A program made the translations under genes and the position numbers. Source: Paramagnetospirillum caucaseum (lineage in GTDB: Bacteria; Pseudomonadota; Alphaproteobacteria; Rhodospirillales; Magnetospirillaceae). From it: a DNA stretch of 64,000 nt. The notes under the pieces are model-generated. The model was given only the letters and a program-made list of their open reading frames with translations, had not been told where the DNA came from and searched no databases. Each line of letters begins with the position of its first letter. The stretch's first letter is position 1. The DNA is taken from the NCBI RefSeq assembly GCF_000342045.1, contig NZ_AONQ01000015.1, forward strand, positions 1 to 64,000, in the 5' to 3' direction. Positions 17,496 to 26,435 of this stretch are shown in pieces.

Positions 17496-18203
17496 TCATG
17501 ACGAATGAGGATAATCGCTGAATAGGGCGGCGACGCCCCAGTTGCGCAGCAGGCGGGCGCGAAGCGGATCGTTGACGGTGTAGGCCCGCACCGCCATCCC
17601 CTCGGCCATGATCTCCGCCACCGGCCCGGCTTCCAGGAAACGGTGGTCCAGGTGCAGGGCGGCGGCGTCCAGCCGCCGCGCCCGCTCCCGCCAGTCGGCC
17701 GGCCGCCTCTCGGCCAGCAGGGCGCGCGGCCAGGCGGGCGCGGCGCGGCGGGAAACCTCCAGGCAGGCGGTTTCGAAACTCGATATCACCGGCGGCGGCG
17801 CGGCATCCGGCCACAGGCGGAGCGCCAGGGCCAGGGCGGCCCCGGCGGTGTCCGCCTCGCGGCCGGCATCGGGCTTGATCTCCATGTTGACCATGAGCCC
17901 CAGCTCGCGGCACAGGCGCAGCACCTGCTCCAGGCTGGGAACCCTCTCCCCGGCGAAGGTGGGGGCGAACCACGAACCGGCGTCCAGCCCGGCGATCTCC
18001 GCCCAGTCCCGCTCCGCCACCGGGCCGGTCCCATCGGTGGTGCGCTCCAGGGCGTCGTCGTGGAAGACCACGGGCACGCCGTCCCTGGACAGGCGGACGT
18101 CGAATTCCACCATGGCAAGGCCATGGGCGGCGGCGGCACGGAACGATTCCAGGGTGTTCTCGGGGGCGAGGCCGGCCAGTCCGCGATGGCCGATCAGCAT
18201 CAT
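17496..18203 (-). CDS. Glycerophosphodiester phosphodiesterase
   Basis: A 235-residue GDPD TIM-barrel enzyme that hydrolyses glycerophosphodiesters to glycerol-3-phosphate and an alcohol. It has GHRGLAGLAPENT, the metal-binding EFDV and the catalytic HDD. No signal peptide is seen, so it is cytoplasmic (UgpQ-like). Its ATG overlaps the stop of the upstream GT9 gene by four bases, so it is translated from the same mRNA as the two glycosyltransferases. The pairing suggests turnover of a phosphodiester or lipid-linked surface polymer, but that is inference. Confidence 0.9.
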   Translation of the reverse strand: MMLIGHRGLAGLAPENTLESFRAAAAHGLAMVEFDVRLSRDGVPVVFHDDALERTTDGTGPVAERDWAEIAGLDAGSWFAPTFAGERVPSLEQVLRLCRELGLMVNMEIKPDAGREADTAGAALALALRLWPDAAPPPVISSFETACLEVSRRAAPAWPRALLAERRPADWRERARRLDAAALHLDHRFLEAGPVAEIMAEGMAVRAYTVNDPLRARLLRNWGVAALFSDYPHSS

Positions 18204-19411
18204 CCCAGCCGGCGCCGGATGGCGTCGAGCACCTGCTCCACCGGGATGGCCCGCATGCAGGCGGCATCGGTGCAGGCGGTGCTGCGGTGGTTCATGGCCG
18301 AGACGCAGGGCGAGCAGGCCAGCCGGGCGGTGATGAATTCGGCGTTGTCGTTGAGGGCGCCGTACAAGGCGGGGGTCTCCGGGCCGAACAGCACGATGGT
18401 CGGCAGGCCGACCGGCGCGGCGAAATGGGCCGGGCCGGAATCGTTGGTGACCATCACCGCCGACAGGGCGTAGAGGGGGATCAGGTCCTCCATGCGGGTG
18501 AAGCCGGCCAGGTTGCAGGCGCGCTTCGAGCCGGTGGCGTCCACCAGCCGCTGGGCCTCGGCCTTTTCCGAGGCCACGCCGGTGATGATCACCGCCAGGC
18601 TGTCGTCGTCGAGCAGGCGGCGCGCCACCTCGGTGTAGCGGTCGTAGGGCCAGCGGCGCAACGGCATCAGCTCGCTGCTGTTGGGATTGAGGATCACCCA
18701 GCGCTTGACGTCCCGCAGCACCGGATAGGCCCCGAACAGCCGGGTCTTGAAGGCCTCCAGGGTTTCCAGGGCCGGGACGACGGGGGCAAGGCGGACCTCC
18801 GCGTCGGTGAAGTGGGCCTTGCCGTGCGGCGTGGTGCCCTCGGGCTCGGCCAGGGCGTGGACCAGGGCCATGAAGCTCTTGGCGATGTGCTGGTGCGGAT
18901 TGTAGCCCACCCGGTGGGTCAGCAGTTCGCCGCGATAGAGGCCCTCGGTGTGGAAGCGGTGGAAGCCCACCCGCTTGGGCGCCCCCGACAGGAAGGTCAG
19001 CAGCGCCGAGAAGCGCGAGAACATCTCCATGTCGATGGCCGCCATCAGGTCGAGCGAACGCATGGTGCGGATCATGCGCAGGGTGTCGGCCACCAGGGTG
19101 ACCAGGCTGTCGGCGCGGATGGTCAGCATGTTTTCCGGCGCGATGGTGCCCATGATGTCCAGGCTGGGGCGGTTCTTGGCGAAGATCAGGAAATAGACCC
19201 TGGCGTCGGGGAACAGCGCCGCCGCGCGCTTCAGCGCCGCGTCGGCGATCACCGCGCTGCCCATCTCGGACAATTCGATGAACAGGATGTTCCTGGCCGA
19301 GGACGGCGCCGGCGGGCTGAAGAAGCAGCGGATGCGCCAGTAAAGGGTCATCAGGAAGGCGAGCGGCACTCCCGCCCAGAAATCGATCTGCCGCATCCTG
19401 TCGACGTTCAC
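18200..19411 (-). CDS. Glycosyltransferase family 9 (heptosyltransferase-like)
   Basis: A 403-residue ADP-heptose:LPS heptosyltransferase-like protein. A hydrophobic N-terminal stretch (VPLAFLMTLYW) precedes the GT-B domains. The family motifs are WVILNPNSSELMPLRRWP and MVTNDSGPAHFAAPVGLPTIVLFGPETP, followed by a Cys-rich C-terminus (ACSPCVSAMNHRSTACTDAAC) seen in many GT9 enzymes. The GTG at 19411 was chosen because GAGGCGG lies just upstream and the upstream gene ends at 19419; an in-frame ATG at 19447 would overlap that gene. It probably adds a sugar to LPS core or a similar glycan; the acceptor is unknown. Confidence 0.82.
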   Translation of the reverse strand: MNVDRMRQIDFWAGVPLAFLMTLYWRIRCFFSPPAPSSARNILFIELSEMGSAVIADAALKRAAALFPDARVYFLIFAKNRPSLDIMGTIAPENMLTIRADSLVTLVADTLRMIRTMRSLDLMAAIDMEMFSRFSALLTFLSGAPKRVGFHRFHTEGLYRGELLTHRVGYNPHQHIAKSFMALVHALAEPEGTTPHGKAHFTDAEVRLAPVVPALETLEAFKTRLFGAYPVLRDVKRWVILNPNSSELMPLRRWPYDRYTEVARRLLDDDSLAVIITGVASEKAEAQRLVDATGSKRACNLAGFTRMEDLIPLYALSAVMVTNDSGPAHFAAPVGLPTIVLFGPETPALYGALNDNAEFITARLACSPCVSAMNHRSTACTDAACMRAIPVEQVLDAIRRRLG

Positions 19412-19418
19412 GCCCGCC

Positions 19419-20984
19419 TCACTTGTTCTCGAAGGTGCCCGAGCCATAGGACTCGGCCAGCCAGATTTCGTACCGGTCGACCACCTTGCCGCCCCAGGTC
19501 CTCTCCACCGTGGTCAGCAGGGACAGGCCGCGAAACGACGGGCGGATATCCTGCAGCGCGTAGCGCCCGTCCTTGATCACGAACAGCCCGTCCCGTCCCG
19601 GCAGGGCGGCCGCGTCCCGCGCATCATACGAAGGAATCCGGGGAAAGCCAGCCGAACCGGTCAGGAAGACGATGGGATGGCCGGGCAGGTAATAGGTCAG
19701 CAGCCCGGCCACCTCGTGCTTGGCGGCGAAGACGAAGGCGTCGGGGCGCTTGGCCCGTTCGGCCTCGACGGCGCGGGCCAGCCTGTCCCATTCCCCCAGG
19801 CGGCTCATGGGGTCGGACTTGATGGGAATGGGCAGCAGGGCGGACGCCATCTGCGCGTAGGTGGCGGCCACCATCAGGCCGCCCAGGCAGATCGCCGCGA
19901 TCCAGGCCCCCCGCAGGCTCCGGCTCCAGGCCGGCCCCAGACTCACCCAGGCGCCCGCGGTGGCGATGGCCGCCCCCAGATAGGCCGGCCCCGGCCAATG
20001 GGGCTGCACCAGCCCGCCCAGGCTGTGATTGAGGAAAAAAGCCAGCAGCGGCGCCGAGGTGGCGCCCAGCAGGAACCAGGCGGGATTGCCCCGCCGCCAG
20101 CCGGTCCACAGCGCCCAGCCCATGCCCCACAGCATGAAGGCGAAGATCAGCGGGGTGACGGTACCCAATTGGGTGCCGAGGAAGGTGACGAGGCTTTTCC
20201 AGGGATTGCCCACCGGCGCGTCGAAGGAGTGGGACAACTGCTTGCGGATGGAAACCCAGTCGTACAGGGCGTTCCAGATCAGCACCGGCGAGGTGCAGGC
20301 CAGCGCCAGCACGATGGCCGCCCAGAAATGCGGGCTTTTCCACCAGCGCCGCCCTTCGGGGAACAGGGCGAACACCGCCAGGATGCCCGGGGCGATCAGC
20401 ACCATGGTGTATTTGGAGGTGAAGCCCAGCCCCAGCGACAGGCCCAGGACGTAGAGCCAGCGCAGGCGGCCTTCGTCCAGCAGGCGGACCATGGCCCACA
20501 GGGAGGCCGACCAGAACACCAGCAGCGGCGAATCCGGGGTGACGATCACCCCGGCGGCGGCGAACAGGATGGTGGCGTTGAGCACCACCACCGTCCACCA
20601 GCCGGCGCGGATGTCGCGGAAGGCCAGCCGGGCGATGTCGAAGCCCAGGAATGTGACGGCGGCGACGGCCAGGACGGCGGGCAGGCGGATGGCCGCCTCG
20701 GATTCGCCGAACAGGGCGGTGCTGGCGGCCATCCACCAGGCCATCATGGCCGGATGGTCGTAATAGGACAATTGCAGGCGCCGCGACCACAGCCAGTAAT
20801 AGGCCTCGTCGCCCGACAGCAGCGTTGCTCCCGCCAGCCACAGATGCAGCAGCGCGGCCGCCGCCGTCAGTCCGGCCAGCAGGGCGAAATCCCTGGTCCC
20901 GACGGTTGGGGGGCGAATGGTCTTGGCGTCGGGCGCCACGCTGGACTCCGGCTGCTGGGAAAAGGGGCGACGGGCCAATACCAC
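19419..20984 (-). CDS. Glycosyltransferase family 39 (ArnT/PMT-like) membrane protein
   Basis: A 521-residue polytopic membrane protein of the lipid-linked-sugar glycosyltransferase type. A short cytoplasmic N-terminus is followed by a first helix and a periplasmic loop with the catalytic-type acidic motif SGDEAYYWLW and YYDHPAMMAWW. About a dozen hydrophobic segments follow. Such enzymes move a sugar from a polyprenyl phosphate donor to lipid A, a glycan or a protein. It is the first gene of a three-gene unit with GT9 and GDPD. The exact acceptor cannot be told. Confidence 0.88.
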   Translation of the reverse strand: MVLARRPFSQQPESSVAPDAKTIRPPTVGTRDFALLAGLTAAAALLHLWLAGATLLSGDEAYYWLWSRRLQLSYYDHPAMMAWWMAASTALFGESEAAIRLPAVLAVAAVTFLGFDIARLAFRDIRAGWWTVVVLNATILFAAAGVIVTPDSPLLVFWSASLWAMVRLLDEGRLRWLYVLGLSLGLGFTSKYTMVLIAPGILAVFALFPEGRRWWKSPHFWAAIVLALACTSPVLIWNALYDWVSIRKQLSHSFDAPVGNPWKSLVTFLGTQLGTVTPLIFAFMLWGMGWALWTGWRRGNPAWFLLGATSAPLLAFFLNHSLGGLVQPHWPGPAYLGAAIATAGAWVSLGPAWSRSLRGAWIAAICLGGLMVAATYAQMASALLPIPIKSDPMSRLGEWDRLARAVEAERAKRPDAFVFAAKHEVAGLLTYYLPGHPIVFLTGSAGFPRIPSYDARDAAALPGRDGLFVIKDGRYALQDIRPSFRGLSLLTTVERTWGGKVVDRYEIWLAESYGSGTFENK

Positions 20985-21069
20985 GAAATGCCCACCCTCT
21001 ACCAGTCGCCACCTTGCCGCGCGGCCGGCCGGCGGCTATACCCGAAGGATGATGGATGGAGGAGATCAC

Positions 21070-21414
21070 ATGTCCCGTTTCGCCCTTGCCCGGTCGCTTG
21101 CCGCCGTTTCCACCGTCTGCCTGGCCCTGGCCGCCTGCAGCGGCGAGCCGTCCGAGGCCGACATGAAGGCCGCCGTCGAACAGACCTTCGGCGGCATGAA
21201 CGAGCAGCTGGGAGGGGTCGGCAAGCTGATCGGCAAGGACCTGTCCACCAAGGTCAAGGGCTTCAGGAAGCTGGCCTGCGCCGAGGCCAAGGGCAATCCC
21301 GGCTTCGCCTGCGACTTCGAGATGACGCTGAACGGCCCGCTGGGCGAGAAGACCGAGAAGGCCTCGGGCCGCTTCGTCAAGGGCGACAAGGGCTGGGCCG
21401 TTTTCGAGAAGTGA
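21070..21414 (+). CDS. Small lipoprotein of unknown function
   Basis: A 114-residue protein with a clear lipoprotein signal peptide ending in LALAACSG (lipobox Cys about residue 21). The mature part is small, lysine-rich and has two cysteines (KLACAEAKGNPGFACDF) that could form a disulfide. The ATG at 21070 follows a strong GGAGGAG. It is divergent from the GT39 gene and convergent with the phasin gene. No function is recognised. Confidence 0.75.
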   Translation: MSRFALARSLAAVSTVCLALAACSGEPSEADMKAAVEQTFGGMNEQLGGVGKLIGKDLSTKVKGFRKLACAEAKGNPGFACDFEMTLNGPLGEKTEKASGRFVKGDKGWAVFEK

Positions 21415-21426
21415 CGCCAAACGAAA

Positions 21427-21452
21427 CGGCCGCCCCCTTGCGGGAGCGGCCG
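21427..21452 (-). terminator. Terminator between lipoprotein and phasin genes
   Basis: CGGCCGC pairs with GCGGCCG, with extra C/G pairing inside. On the minus strand it is followed by TTTCGTTT, fitting a terminator for the phasin gene 30 bases upstream. On the plus strand there is no T run. Confidence 0.65.
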
Positions 21453-21481
21453 TCGGCGTATCCGTCCGAACGGGCGGAGGA

Positions 21482-21919
21482 TTACTTCTTGCCGGCCTTG
21501 GCGAACAGGTCGCGGGCTTCGTCCAGGCTCTGGGTGAAGCGCTTGTTCAGCAGGTCGAAGGCCTCGGAATTGGCCTTGGCGATCATCTCGGCCAGCTCAC
21601 GGGCGTTGGACAGGGCGCGCTCGAAGGCATCCTTGGCGAACTCGGCCTGCTTGGCGGCCTTGTCCTGGGGGGAGCCGGGCTCGGCGAAGTCCTTGGAGAC
21701 CAGGGCGACCTCGTCCATGGTCTGGCGCAGGATTTCGACCTGACGCTTCACCACGTTCTGCAGACCCTCGAAGGCCAGCTTGTTGGCCTGGGTCAGCGCC
21801 TCGATGTTCTTGCGCTGGTTGGCGACGATGGTCTCGACATCCACGCCGGGAACCTTGAAGTCGCCCAGATACTTGGCGACGTCGAAATCAAAGAACTGCT
21901 CAGTCTGCTTGCCGGCCAT
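21482..21919 (-). CDS. phaP: Phasin family protein
   Basis: A 145-residue, strongly amphipathic helical protein that coats polyhydroxyalkanoate granules. The phasin pattern is visible: VETIVANQRKNIEALTQANKLAFEG, VVKRQVEILRQTMDEV, then a heptad-like C-terminal helix ending FTQSLDEARDLFAKAGKK. The ATG at 21919 follows a GGAG. No pha synthase gene is nearby. The assignment is by family pattern; the PHA substrate is inferred. Confidence 0.88.
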   Translation of the reverse strand: MAGKQTEQFFDFDVAKYLGDFKVPGVDVETIVANQRKNIEALTQANKLAFEGLQNVVKRQVEILRQTMDEVALVSKDFAEPGSPQDKAAKQAEFAKDAFERALSNARELAEMIAKANSEAFDLLNKRFTQSLDEARDLFAKAGKK

Positions 21920-22050
21920 GATTAAATCTCCACCCGGGTTTTTATGTTGCGGTGCAGCGAACATAATCGCGGGGGCGGCTTCGAGTCAAACGGAGTCGTA
22001 CCCGACTGATTTCAGATGGTGGAAATACCTACATTGCGCAAATGGTATGG

Positions 22051-22842
22051 CTAGCCGGCCAGTTCCCGTCCCCGGCGAGTCGCGGCGGCCACCGCCTCGG
22101 TCATCAGGCTGGGGATGCCGTGGCTGTCGGCCATCAGTACAGACAGCGCCGCCGCCGTGGTGCCGCCGGGCGAGGTGACGTTCTTGCGCAACTGCGCCGC
22201 CGGCTCGGGCGACAGGCGCAGCAATTCGCCGGCTCCGGCCACCGTGGCCCGCGCCAGCCGTTCGGCCAGGGCGGGGGGGAGCCCCTGGGCCAGGCCGGCG
22301 GCCTCCATGGCCTCGGCCAGCAGGAAGATATAGGCGGGACCCGATCCCGACACGGCGGTGACCACGTCCATCAGGCTTTCGTCCTCGACCCAGCCGACTT
22401 CGCCCACCGCTTCCAGCAGCGACTGGCAGAGGTCGCGCGCCGTCGCCGGCACGCCGGCTTCGGCGCAGCACACGGTGATGCCGCGCCGCACCGCCGCCGG
22501 GGTGTTGGGCATGGCCCGGACGATGGTCGCCGAGGCGCCCAACTGGCCGCGGAAGAAGGCGATGGTCCGGCCGGCGGCGATGGACAGGAAGACGGCGCGG
22601 CCGAAGCGGGCATAGGGCGGCACCACCTCGGCCATCACCTGCGGCTTGACGGCGAAGATCACCACGTCGGGGACGAAGTCCATGGGAATGGCGGCGTCGG
22701 AGGCCACCACCCGCACCGCCCCGAGGGCGGGCGACGAGGGCTCGACCACCACCACGTCGGCCGGGGCAACGCCGCGCTCGAGCCAGCCGGCCAGCATGGC
22801 CGACCCCATCTTGCCGCAACCGACCAGCAGAATCTTGGTCAT
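22051..22842 (-). CDS. proC: Pyrroline-5-carboxylate reductase
   Basis: A 263-residue enzyme for the last step of proline synthesis, reducing pyrroline-5-carboxylate with NAD(P)H. It shows the Rossmann motif ILLVGCGKMGSAM, FAVKPQ, RAMPNTPA and the C-terminal family signature (VTAVSGSGPAYIF; RKNVTSPGGTTAAAL). The ATG at 22842 has GGAGG eight bases upstream. It follows the ybjN-like gene by 63 bases on the same strand. Length is normal. Confidence 0.95.
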   Translation of the reverse strand: MTKILLVGCGKMGSAMLAGWLERGVAPADVVVVEPSSPALGAVRVVASDAAIPMDFVPDVVIFAVKPQVMAEVVPPYARFGRAVFLSIAAGRTIAFFRGQLGASATIVRAMPNTPAAVRRGITVCCAEAGVPATARDLCQSLLEAVGEVGWVEDESLMDVVTAVSGSGPAYIFLLAEAMEAAGLAQGLPPALAERLARATVAGAGELLRLSPEPAAQLRKNVTSPGGTTAAALSVLMADSHGIPSLMTEAVAAATRRGRELAG

Positions 22843-22905
22843 GGGAAAAGCCTCCGCGCCTGGGTCATCCGAGGCGTCCGGCATGGCACGGGGACGCGGG
22901 CGAAG

Positions 22906-23409
22906 TCAAGCCTCGCCCACGGTCTCCAGCAGCGAGGCGGCAATAGCCTCGGCGGCGGTCTTGCCGCCCCAGATGACGAACTGGAAGGCGGGGTAGAAGC
23001 GCTCGCACTCGGTGACGGCGATGTCCACCAGGTCTTCCACCTGCTCGGGGGCGAATCCGGCCCCGCCGCGCAGCAGCGAGGTGTGGCGGAACATGGGCAC
23101 GCCCTCGTCCTCCCACAGGCCGAAATGGCCGATCCACAGCTTCTCGTTCAGGGTGGCGAGCAGCTCGTGAACCACCGCCCGGCGGGACGGCGGAATCTTC
23201 ATGTCGAAGGCACAGGTGAAGTGCATGGCCCCCATGTCTTCGCGCCAGGCGAAATAAAGGCTGTAATTGCACCACTGGCCGGGGGCCTCGGCGGCCAGTT
23301 CCTCGTCGTTGCGGCGGTCGAACACCCAGTCATTGGCGGCGACGACTTGCTCGACAAGGTCGACAGGATTGATCTGGGGCTCTTCCTGATACGTGGCGGT
23401 CAAGGTCAT
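22906..23409 (-). CDS. YbjN domain protein
   Basis: A 167-residue protein of the YbjN type, which has a fold like type III secretion chaperones and no known enzymatic activity. The N-terminal NDWVFDRRNDEELAAEAPGQWCNYSLYF and the C-terminal FYPAFQFVIWGGKTAAEA are typical. The ATG at 23409 follows GGGAGGG. It sits directly upstream of proC in the same direction. Its role is unknown. Confidence 0.8.
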   Translation of the reverse strand: MTLTATYQEEPQINPVDLVEQVVAANDWVFDRRNDEELAAEAPGQWCNYSLYFAWREDMGAMHFTCAFDMKIPPSRRAVVHELLATLNEKLWIGHFGLWEDEGVPMFRHTSLLRGGAGFAPEQVEDLVDIAVTECERFYPAFQFVIWGGKTAAEAIAASLLETVGEA

Positions 23410-23606
23410 GCCTGCGCCCTCCCTTGGCATGGCTACCGTCGATTCCGCCGACCCGAATCAAAAGATTGTGTTCGCGCCTGCGGAATTTGCACAAGGGGTA
23501 GCCTACCCAAACGCCAGCCGGGGGCGCAAGGCTTTATTTACGGAGTATTTATGAATTTATGTGGATAACCCGCACCCCGATGGGTCCCGCCCGCCGGGGC
23601 GGGGCA

Positions 23607-23933
23607 TTACTTGACCGCCTTGGGGGGCGCCTTGGGCTTGGGCGCCGCCTTGGGCCTGGTGGGAGCCGGAGCCGGGGCGGCGGAGAGGGCGGCCAGCCGG
23701 GCCTCCAGCTCATTGATGCGGGCGGCCTGGGCCTCGTTGTCCTCGCGGGCCTTGATGGCCATGGCGCGCACCACCTCGAACTCCTCGCGCGGGACCAGGT
23801 CGAGACTGGAGGTGAAGCGCTCGAATTGCTGGCGCATCATCGCTTCCATCTCGGCGCGCAGGCCGGACAGCGCCCCCAGCGCGCCGGACGCGACACGGGC
23901 GAGATCGTCGAAGAAGGGCTTCTGGCTTTGCAT
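23607..23933 (-). CDS. UbiK/BMFP-family accessory protein
   Basis: A 108-residue coiled-coil protein. MQSQKPFFDDLARVASGALGALSGLRAEMEAMMRQQFERF and the leucine-rich coiled coil (EAQAARINELEARLAAL) match the membrane fusogenic/UbiK family, which assists ubiquinone biosynthesis. The C-terminus is an Ala/Pro/Lys tail. The ATG at 23933 was preferred because the conserved part starts there. It lies 36 bases after cobT on the same strand. Ubiquinone involvement is inferred from family only. Confidence 0.75.
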   Translation of the reverse strand: MQSQKPFFDDLARVASGALGALSGLRAEMEAMMRQQFERFTSSLDLVPREEFEVVRAMAIKAREDNEAQAARINELEARLAALSAAPAPAPTRPKAAPKPKAPPKAVK

Positions 23934-23969
23934 GGCGGCCTCTTGGAAAAGCAAGGGACGATTATGACT

Positions 23970-25007
23970 CTATGCCTCGTCCTTGTCACTGACTCCCGCC
24001 TCGGCGAAGGTGGCCATGCCGGCGTGGCAGGCGCAGGCGGCCTTCAGCACGCCCACCGCCAGGGCGGCGCCCGATCCCTCGCCCAGGCGCATGCCCAGGT
24101 CGAACAGGGCGGTCTTGCCCAGGGCGGCCAGCAGGCGCCTGTGGCCCGGCTCCACCGAGACGTGGCCGACCATGCAATGGTCCAGCGCCCCCTTGGCCTC
24201 GGCCTCCAGGGCGGCCACCGCCGCCGTGGTGACGTAGCCGTCGAGCAGCACCGGCACGCGCTTTTGCCGCGCCGCCAGCACCGCGCCGGCCATGGCGGCC
24301 AGCTCGCGCCCGCCCAGGCAGCGCAGGATGTCCAGCGGGGTATTGCCCTTGTGCCGCGCCACGCCCTGGCCGACCACCTCGATCTTGCGGGCCAGGGCGC
24401 CGCCCTCGACGCCGGTGCCACGCCCGGTCCAGTCGGCGGCCTCGCCGCCGAACAGCGCCGCCGACACCGCCGCCGCCGGGGTAGTGTTGCCGATGCCCAT
24501 TTCGCCGATCACCAGCACGTCGGCACCGTCCGGCACCGCATCCATGCCGGCCCGGAAGGCGGCGACGAATTCCGCCTCGTCCAGGGCCGCTCCTTTGGTG
24601 AAGTCGGCGGTGGGGCGGTCGAGGTCCAGCGCCAGCACGTCCAGTTCGATGCCGAAGGTCTTGCACAACTGGTTGATGGCGGCGCCGCCGTGGCGGAAAT
24701 TGGCCACCATCTGCACCGTCACCTCGGGCGGAAAGGCCGAGACGCCCAACGCCGCCACGCCGTGGTTGCCGGCGAAGATGCGGGCCGCCGGCGTCTCCAT
24801 GCGCGGCGGATGGCGGCCCTGCCAGGCGGCCAGCCAGGCCGACACCTCTTCCAGGCGGCCCAGCGAGCCGGCCGGCTTGGTCAGCTGGGGCTCGCGCGCC
24901 GCCCAGGCGGCCGAAGCGGCGGCATCGGGGCCGGGCAGGGCGGCCAGCAGGGAGCGGATCTGGGCAACGCTAGAAATAGACGAATTCAAGGATTCTCTCC
25001 CCAACAT
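23970..25007 (-). CDS. cobT: Nicotinate-nucleotide--dimethylbenzimidazole phosphoribosyltransferase
   Basis: A 345-residue enzyme that makes alpha-ribazole phosphate for the lower ligand of cobalamin. Motifs seen are TKPAGSLGRLE near the N-terminus, FAGNHGVAA, GEMGIGNTTPAAA, and the C-terminal EPGHRRLLAALGKTALFDLGMRLGEGSGAAL with the catalytic Glu. It is divergent from cobS with a 38-base gap. An in-frame TTG at 24989 is a possible alternative start. Confidence 0.96.
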   Translation of the reverse strand: MLGRESLNSSISSVAQIRSLLAALPGPDAAASAAWAAREPQLTKPAGSLGRLEEVSAWLAAWQGRHPPRMETPAARIFAGNHGVAALGVSAFPPEVTVQMVANFRHGGAAINQLCKTFGIELDVLALDLDRPTADFTKGAALDEAEFVAAFRAGMDAVPDGADVLVIGEMGIGNTTPAAAVSAALFGGEAADWTGRGTGVEGGALARKIEVVGQGVARHKGNTPLDILRCLGGRELAAMAGAVLAARQKRVPVLLDGYVTTAAVAALEAEAKGALDHCMVGHVSVEPGHRRLLAALGKTALFDLGMRLGEGSGAALAVGVLKAACACHAGMATFAEAGVSDKDEA

Positions 25008-25045
25008 ATTGCGGCTTGGCCTTGGTCGTCCTATAACCCATCGTC

Positions 25046-25825
25046 ATGAGCGAGTCACCTGTCATCGACGAGAATCCGCCGCCGCGATCCTGGCTGGGCG
25101 ACGCCCATCTGGCGGCGGTGTTCCTCACCCGCCTGCCGCTGCCCGATGCCGGCATGGGCGATCTGGCGCGGTCCATGCGCGCCTTTCCCCTGGTGGGGAT
25201 CGCCCTCGGCCTGGGAACCGCCGCGATCGCCTGGGCGGCGGCAAGCGTGCTGCCGCCCTTGCCCGCCGCCCTGCTGGCCGTCCTCGCCCTGGTGCTGGCC
25301 ACCGGCGCCCTGCACGAGGACGGGCTGGCCGACCTGGCCGACGGTCTGGGGGCGCGCGGCGGGCGCGAACGCCGCCTGGAGGTGATGCGCGATTCGCGTA
25401 CCGGCGCCTTCGGCGTGCTGGCCCTGATCTTTTCCATCGGCCTCAGGGCCTCGGCCCTGGCGGCCATTCCCCTGGGCTGGGGCCAGTGCGCCGCCCTGGT
25501 GGCGGCCCTGGCCCTGTCGCGCGCCCTGATCCCCGCCGCCATGCAGGTGATGGGGCCGGCGCGGACCGACGGGCTGGGCGCCGGGGCGGGCTGCCCCGAC
25601 GCCACCGTCGCCGCCGCCGCCGCCGGGCTCGGCCTGCTGGCCTGCCTGATCGGGCTGGGATTGAGCGGCACCCTGGCCGTCCTGCTGGCCGCCCTGGCGG
25701 CGGGCGGCGCCGTGGTGTGGCTCGCCCGCCGGGCGCTGGGCGGCTATACCGGCGACGTGCTGGGGGCCGTGCAGCAGGCCGCCGAGATCGCCATCCTGCT
25801 GGCCGCTGCCGGAGCTTTGACATGA
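25046..25825 (+). CDS. cobS: Cobalamin synthase (adenosylcobinamide-GDP ribazoletransferase)
   Basis: A 259-residue inner-membrane protein that joins adenosylcobinamide-GDP and alpha-ribazole to give cobalamin. Features are FLTRLPLPDA near the N-terminus, FPLVGIALGLGTAAIAW, the acidic metal motif LHEDGLADLADGLGARGGRERRLEVMRDSRTGAFG, and several helices. Its stop overlaps the cobC ATG (ATGA), so the two are translationally coupled. No cobalamin riboswitch was seen in the short gap to cobT. Confidence 0.96.
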   Translation: MSESPVIDENPPPRSWLGDAHLAAVFLTRLPLPDAGMGDLARSMRAFPLVGIALGLGTAAIAWAAASVLPPLPAALLAVLALVLATGALHEDGLADLADGLGARGGRERRLEVMRDSRTGAFGVLALIFSIGLRASALAAIPLGWGQCAALVAALALSRALIPAAMQVMGPARTDGLGAGAGCPDATVAAAAAGLGLLACLIGLGLSGTLAVLLAALAAGGAVVWLARRALGGYTGDVLGAVQQAAEIAILLAAAGALT

Positions 25826-26433
25826 GCCAGAATTCGACGCGCTGGTGGCTGCTGCGCCACGCCCCGGTTCCCTGCCCCCACGGCCGCATCACCGGCCGCC
25901 TGGACGTGGCCTGCGACACCTCGGAGGAGGAGGTGTTCCTGGCCCTGGCCCGTATCCTGCCGGTCAACCCGGTGCTGGTGGAAAGCGGCCTGATCCGTTG
26001 CCGCCAGACCGCCGGCGCCCTGGAGGCCGCCGGTCTGCTGCTGCCGCCCCCCATGGTCGAGCCCGATCTGGCGGAGCAGGATTTCGGCCGCTGGCAGGGC
26101 CGGTCGTGGATGGATCTGGAAGCGGCCAAGGACCCGGATCTCGCCGCCTTCTGGGCCGACCCGGCCGCATCCACGCCGCCGGGCGGCGAGAGCTTCGCCG
26201 CCATGGTCGAGCGGGTGCGCGCCGCCCTCGAGCAGATCACCGCCGCCCAGGCCGGCCGCGACATCCTGGCGGTGGTTCACGCGGGAACGGTGCGCGCCGC
26301 CCTGGCGGTGGCGCTGGGCCTCACCCCGGAGCAGGCGCTGCGCTTCGCGGTCAAGCCGCTGTCGCTGACCCGGCTGGATTCCACGGGTTCGGGCTGGCGT
26401 GTCGAGACGGTCAACGCCCAGCCCTATGCGTAG
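25822..26433 (+). CDS. cobC: Histidine phosphatase, likely alpha-ribazole phosphatase
   Basis: A 203-residue phosphoglycerate-mutase-like phosphatase, expected to dephosphorylate alpha-ribazole-5'-phosphate or adenosylcobalamin-5'-phosphate. It has WLLRHAPV (the catalytic His box, RHA rather than the more common RHG), SGLIRCRQTA, EQDFGRWQGRSW and the second catalytic His in VVHAGTVRA. Its ATG overlaps the cobS stop by four bases. Operon position with cobS supports the cobalamin role over a generic phosphatase. Confidence 0.88.
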   Translation: MSQNSTRWWLLRHAPVPCPHGRITGRLDVACDTSEEEVFLALARILPVNPVLVESGLIRCRQTAGALEAAGLLLPPPMVEPDLAEQDFGRWQGRSWMDLEAAKDPDLAAFWADPAASTPPGGESFAAMVERVRAALEQITAAQAGRDILAVVHAGTVRAALAVALGLTPEQALRFAVKPLSLTRLDSTGSGWRVETVNAQPYA

Positions 26434-26435
26434 GG

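Noticed and set aside
25008-25045. Cobalamin riboswitch between cobT and cobS
   Set aside because: The gap is only 38 bases and has no B12-box-like sequence.
24292-25821. Possible long N-terminal extension of cobC through cobS
   Set aside because: It reads cobT antisense and cobS out of frame. The ATG overlapping the cobS stop begins the phosphatase fold.
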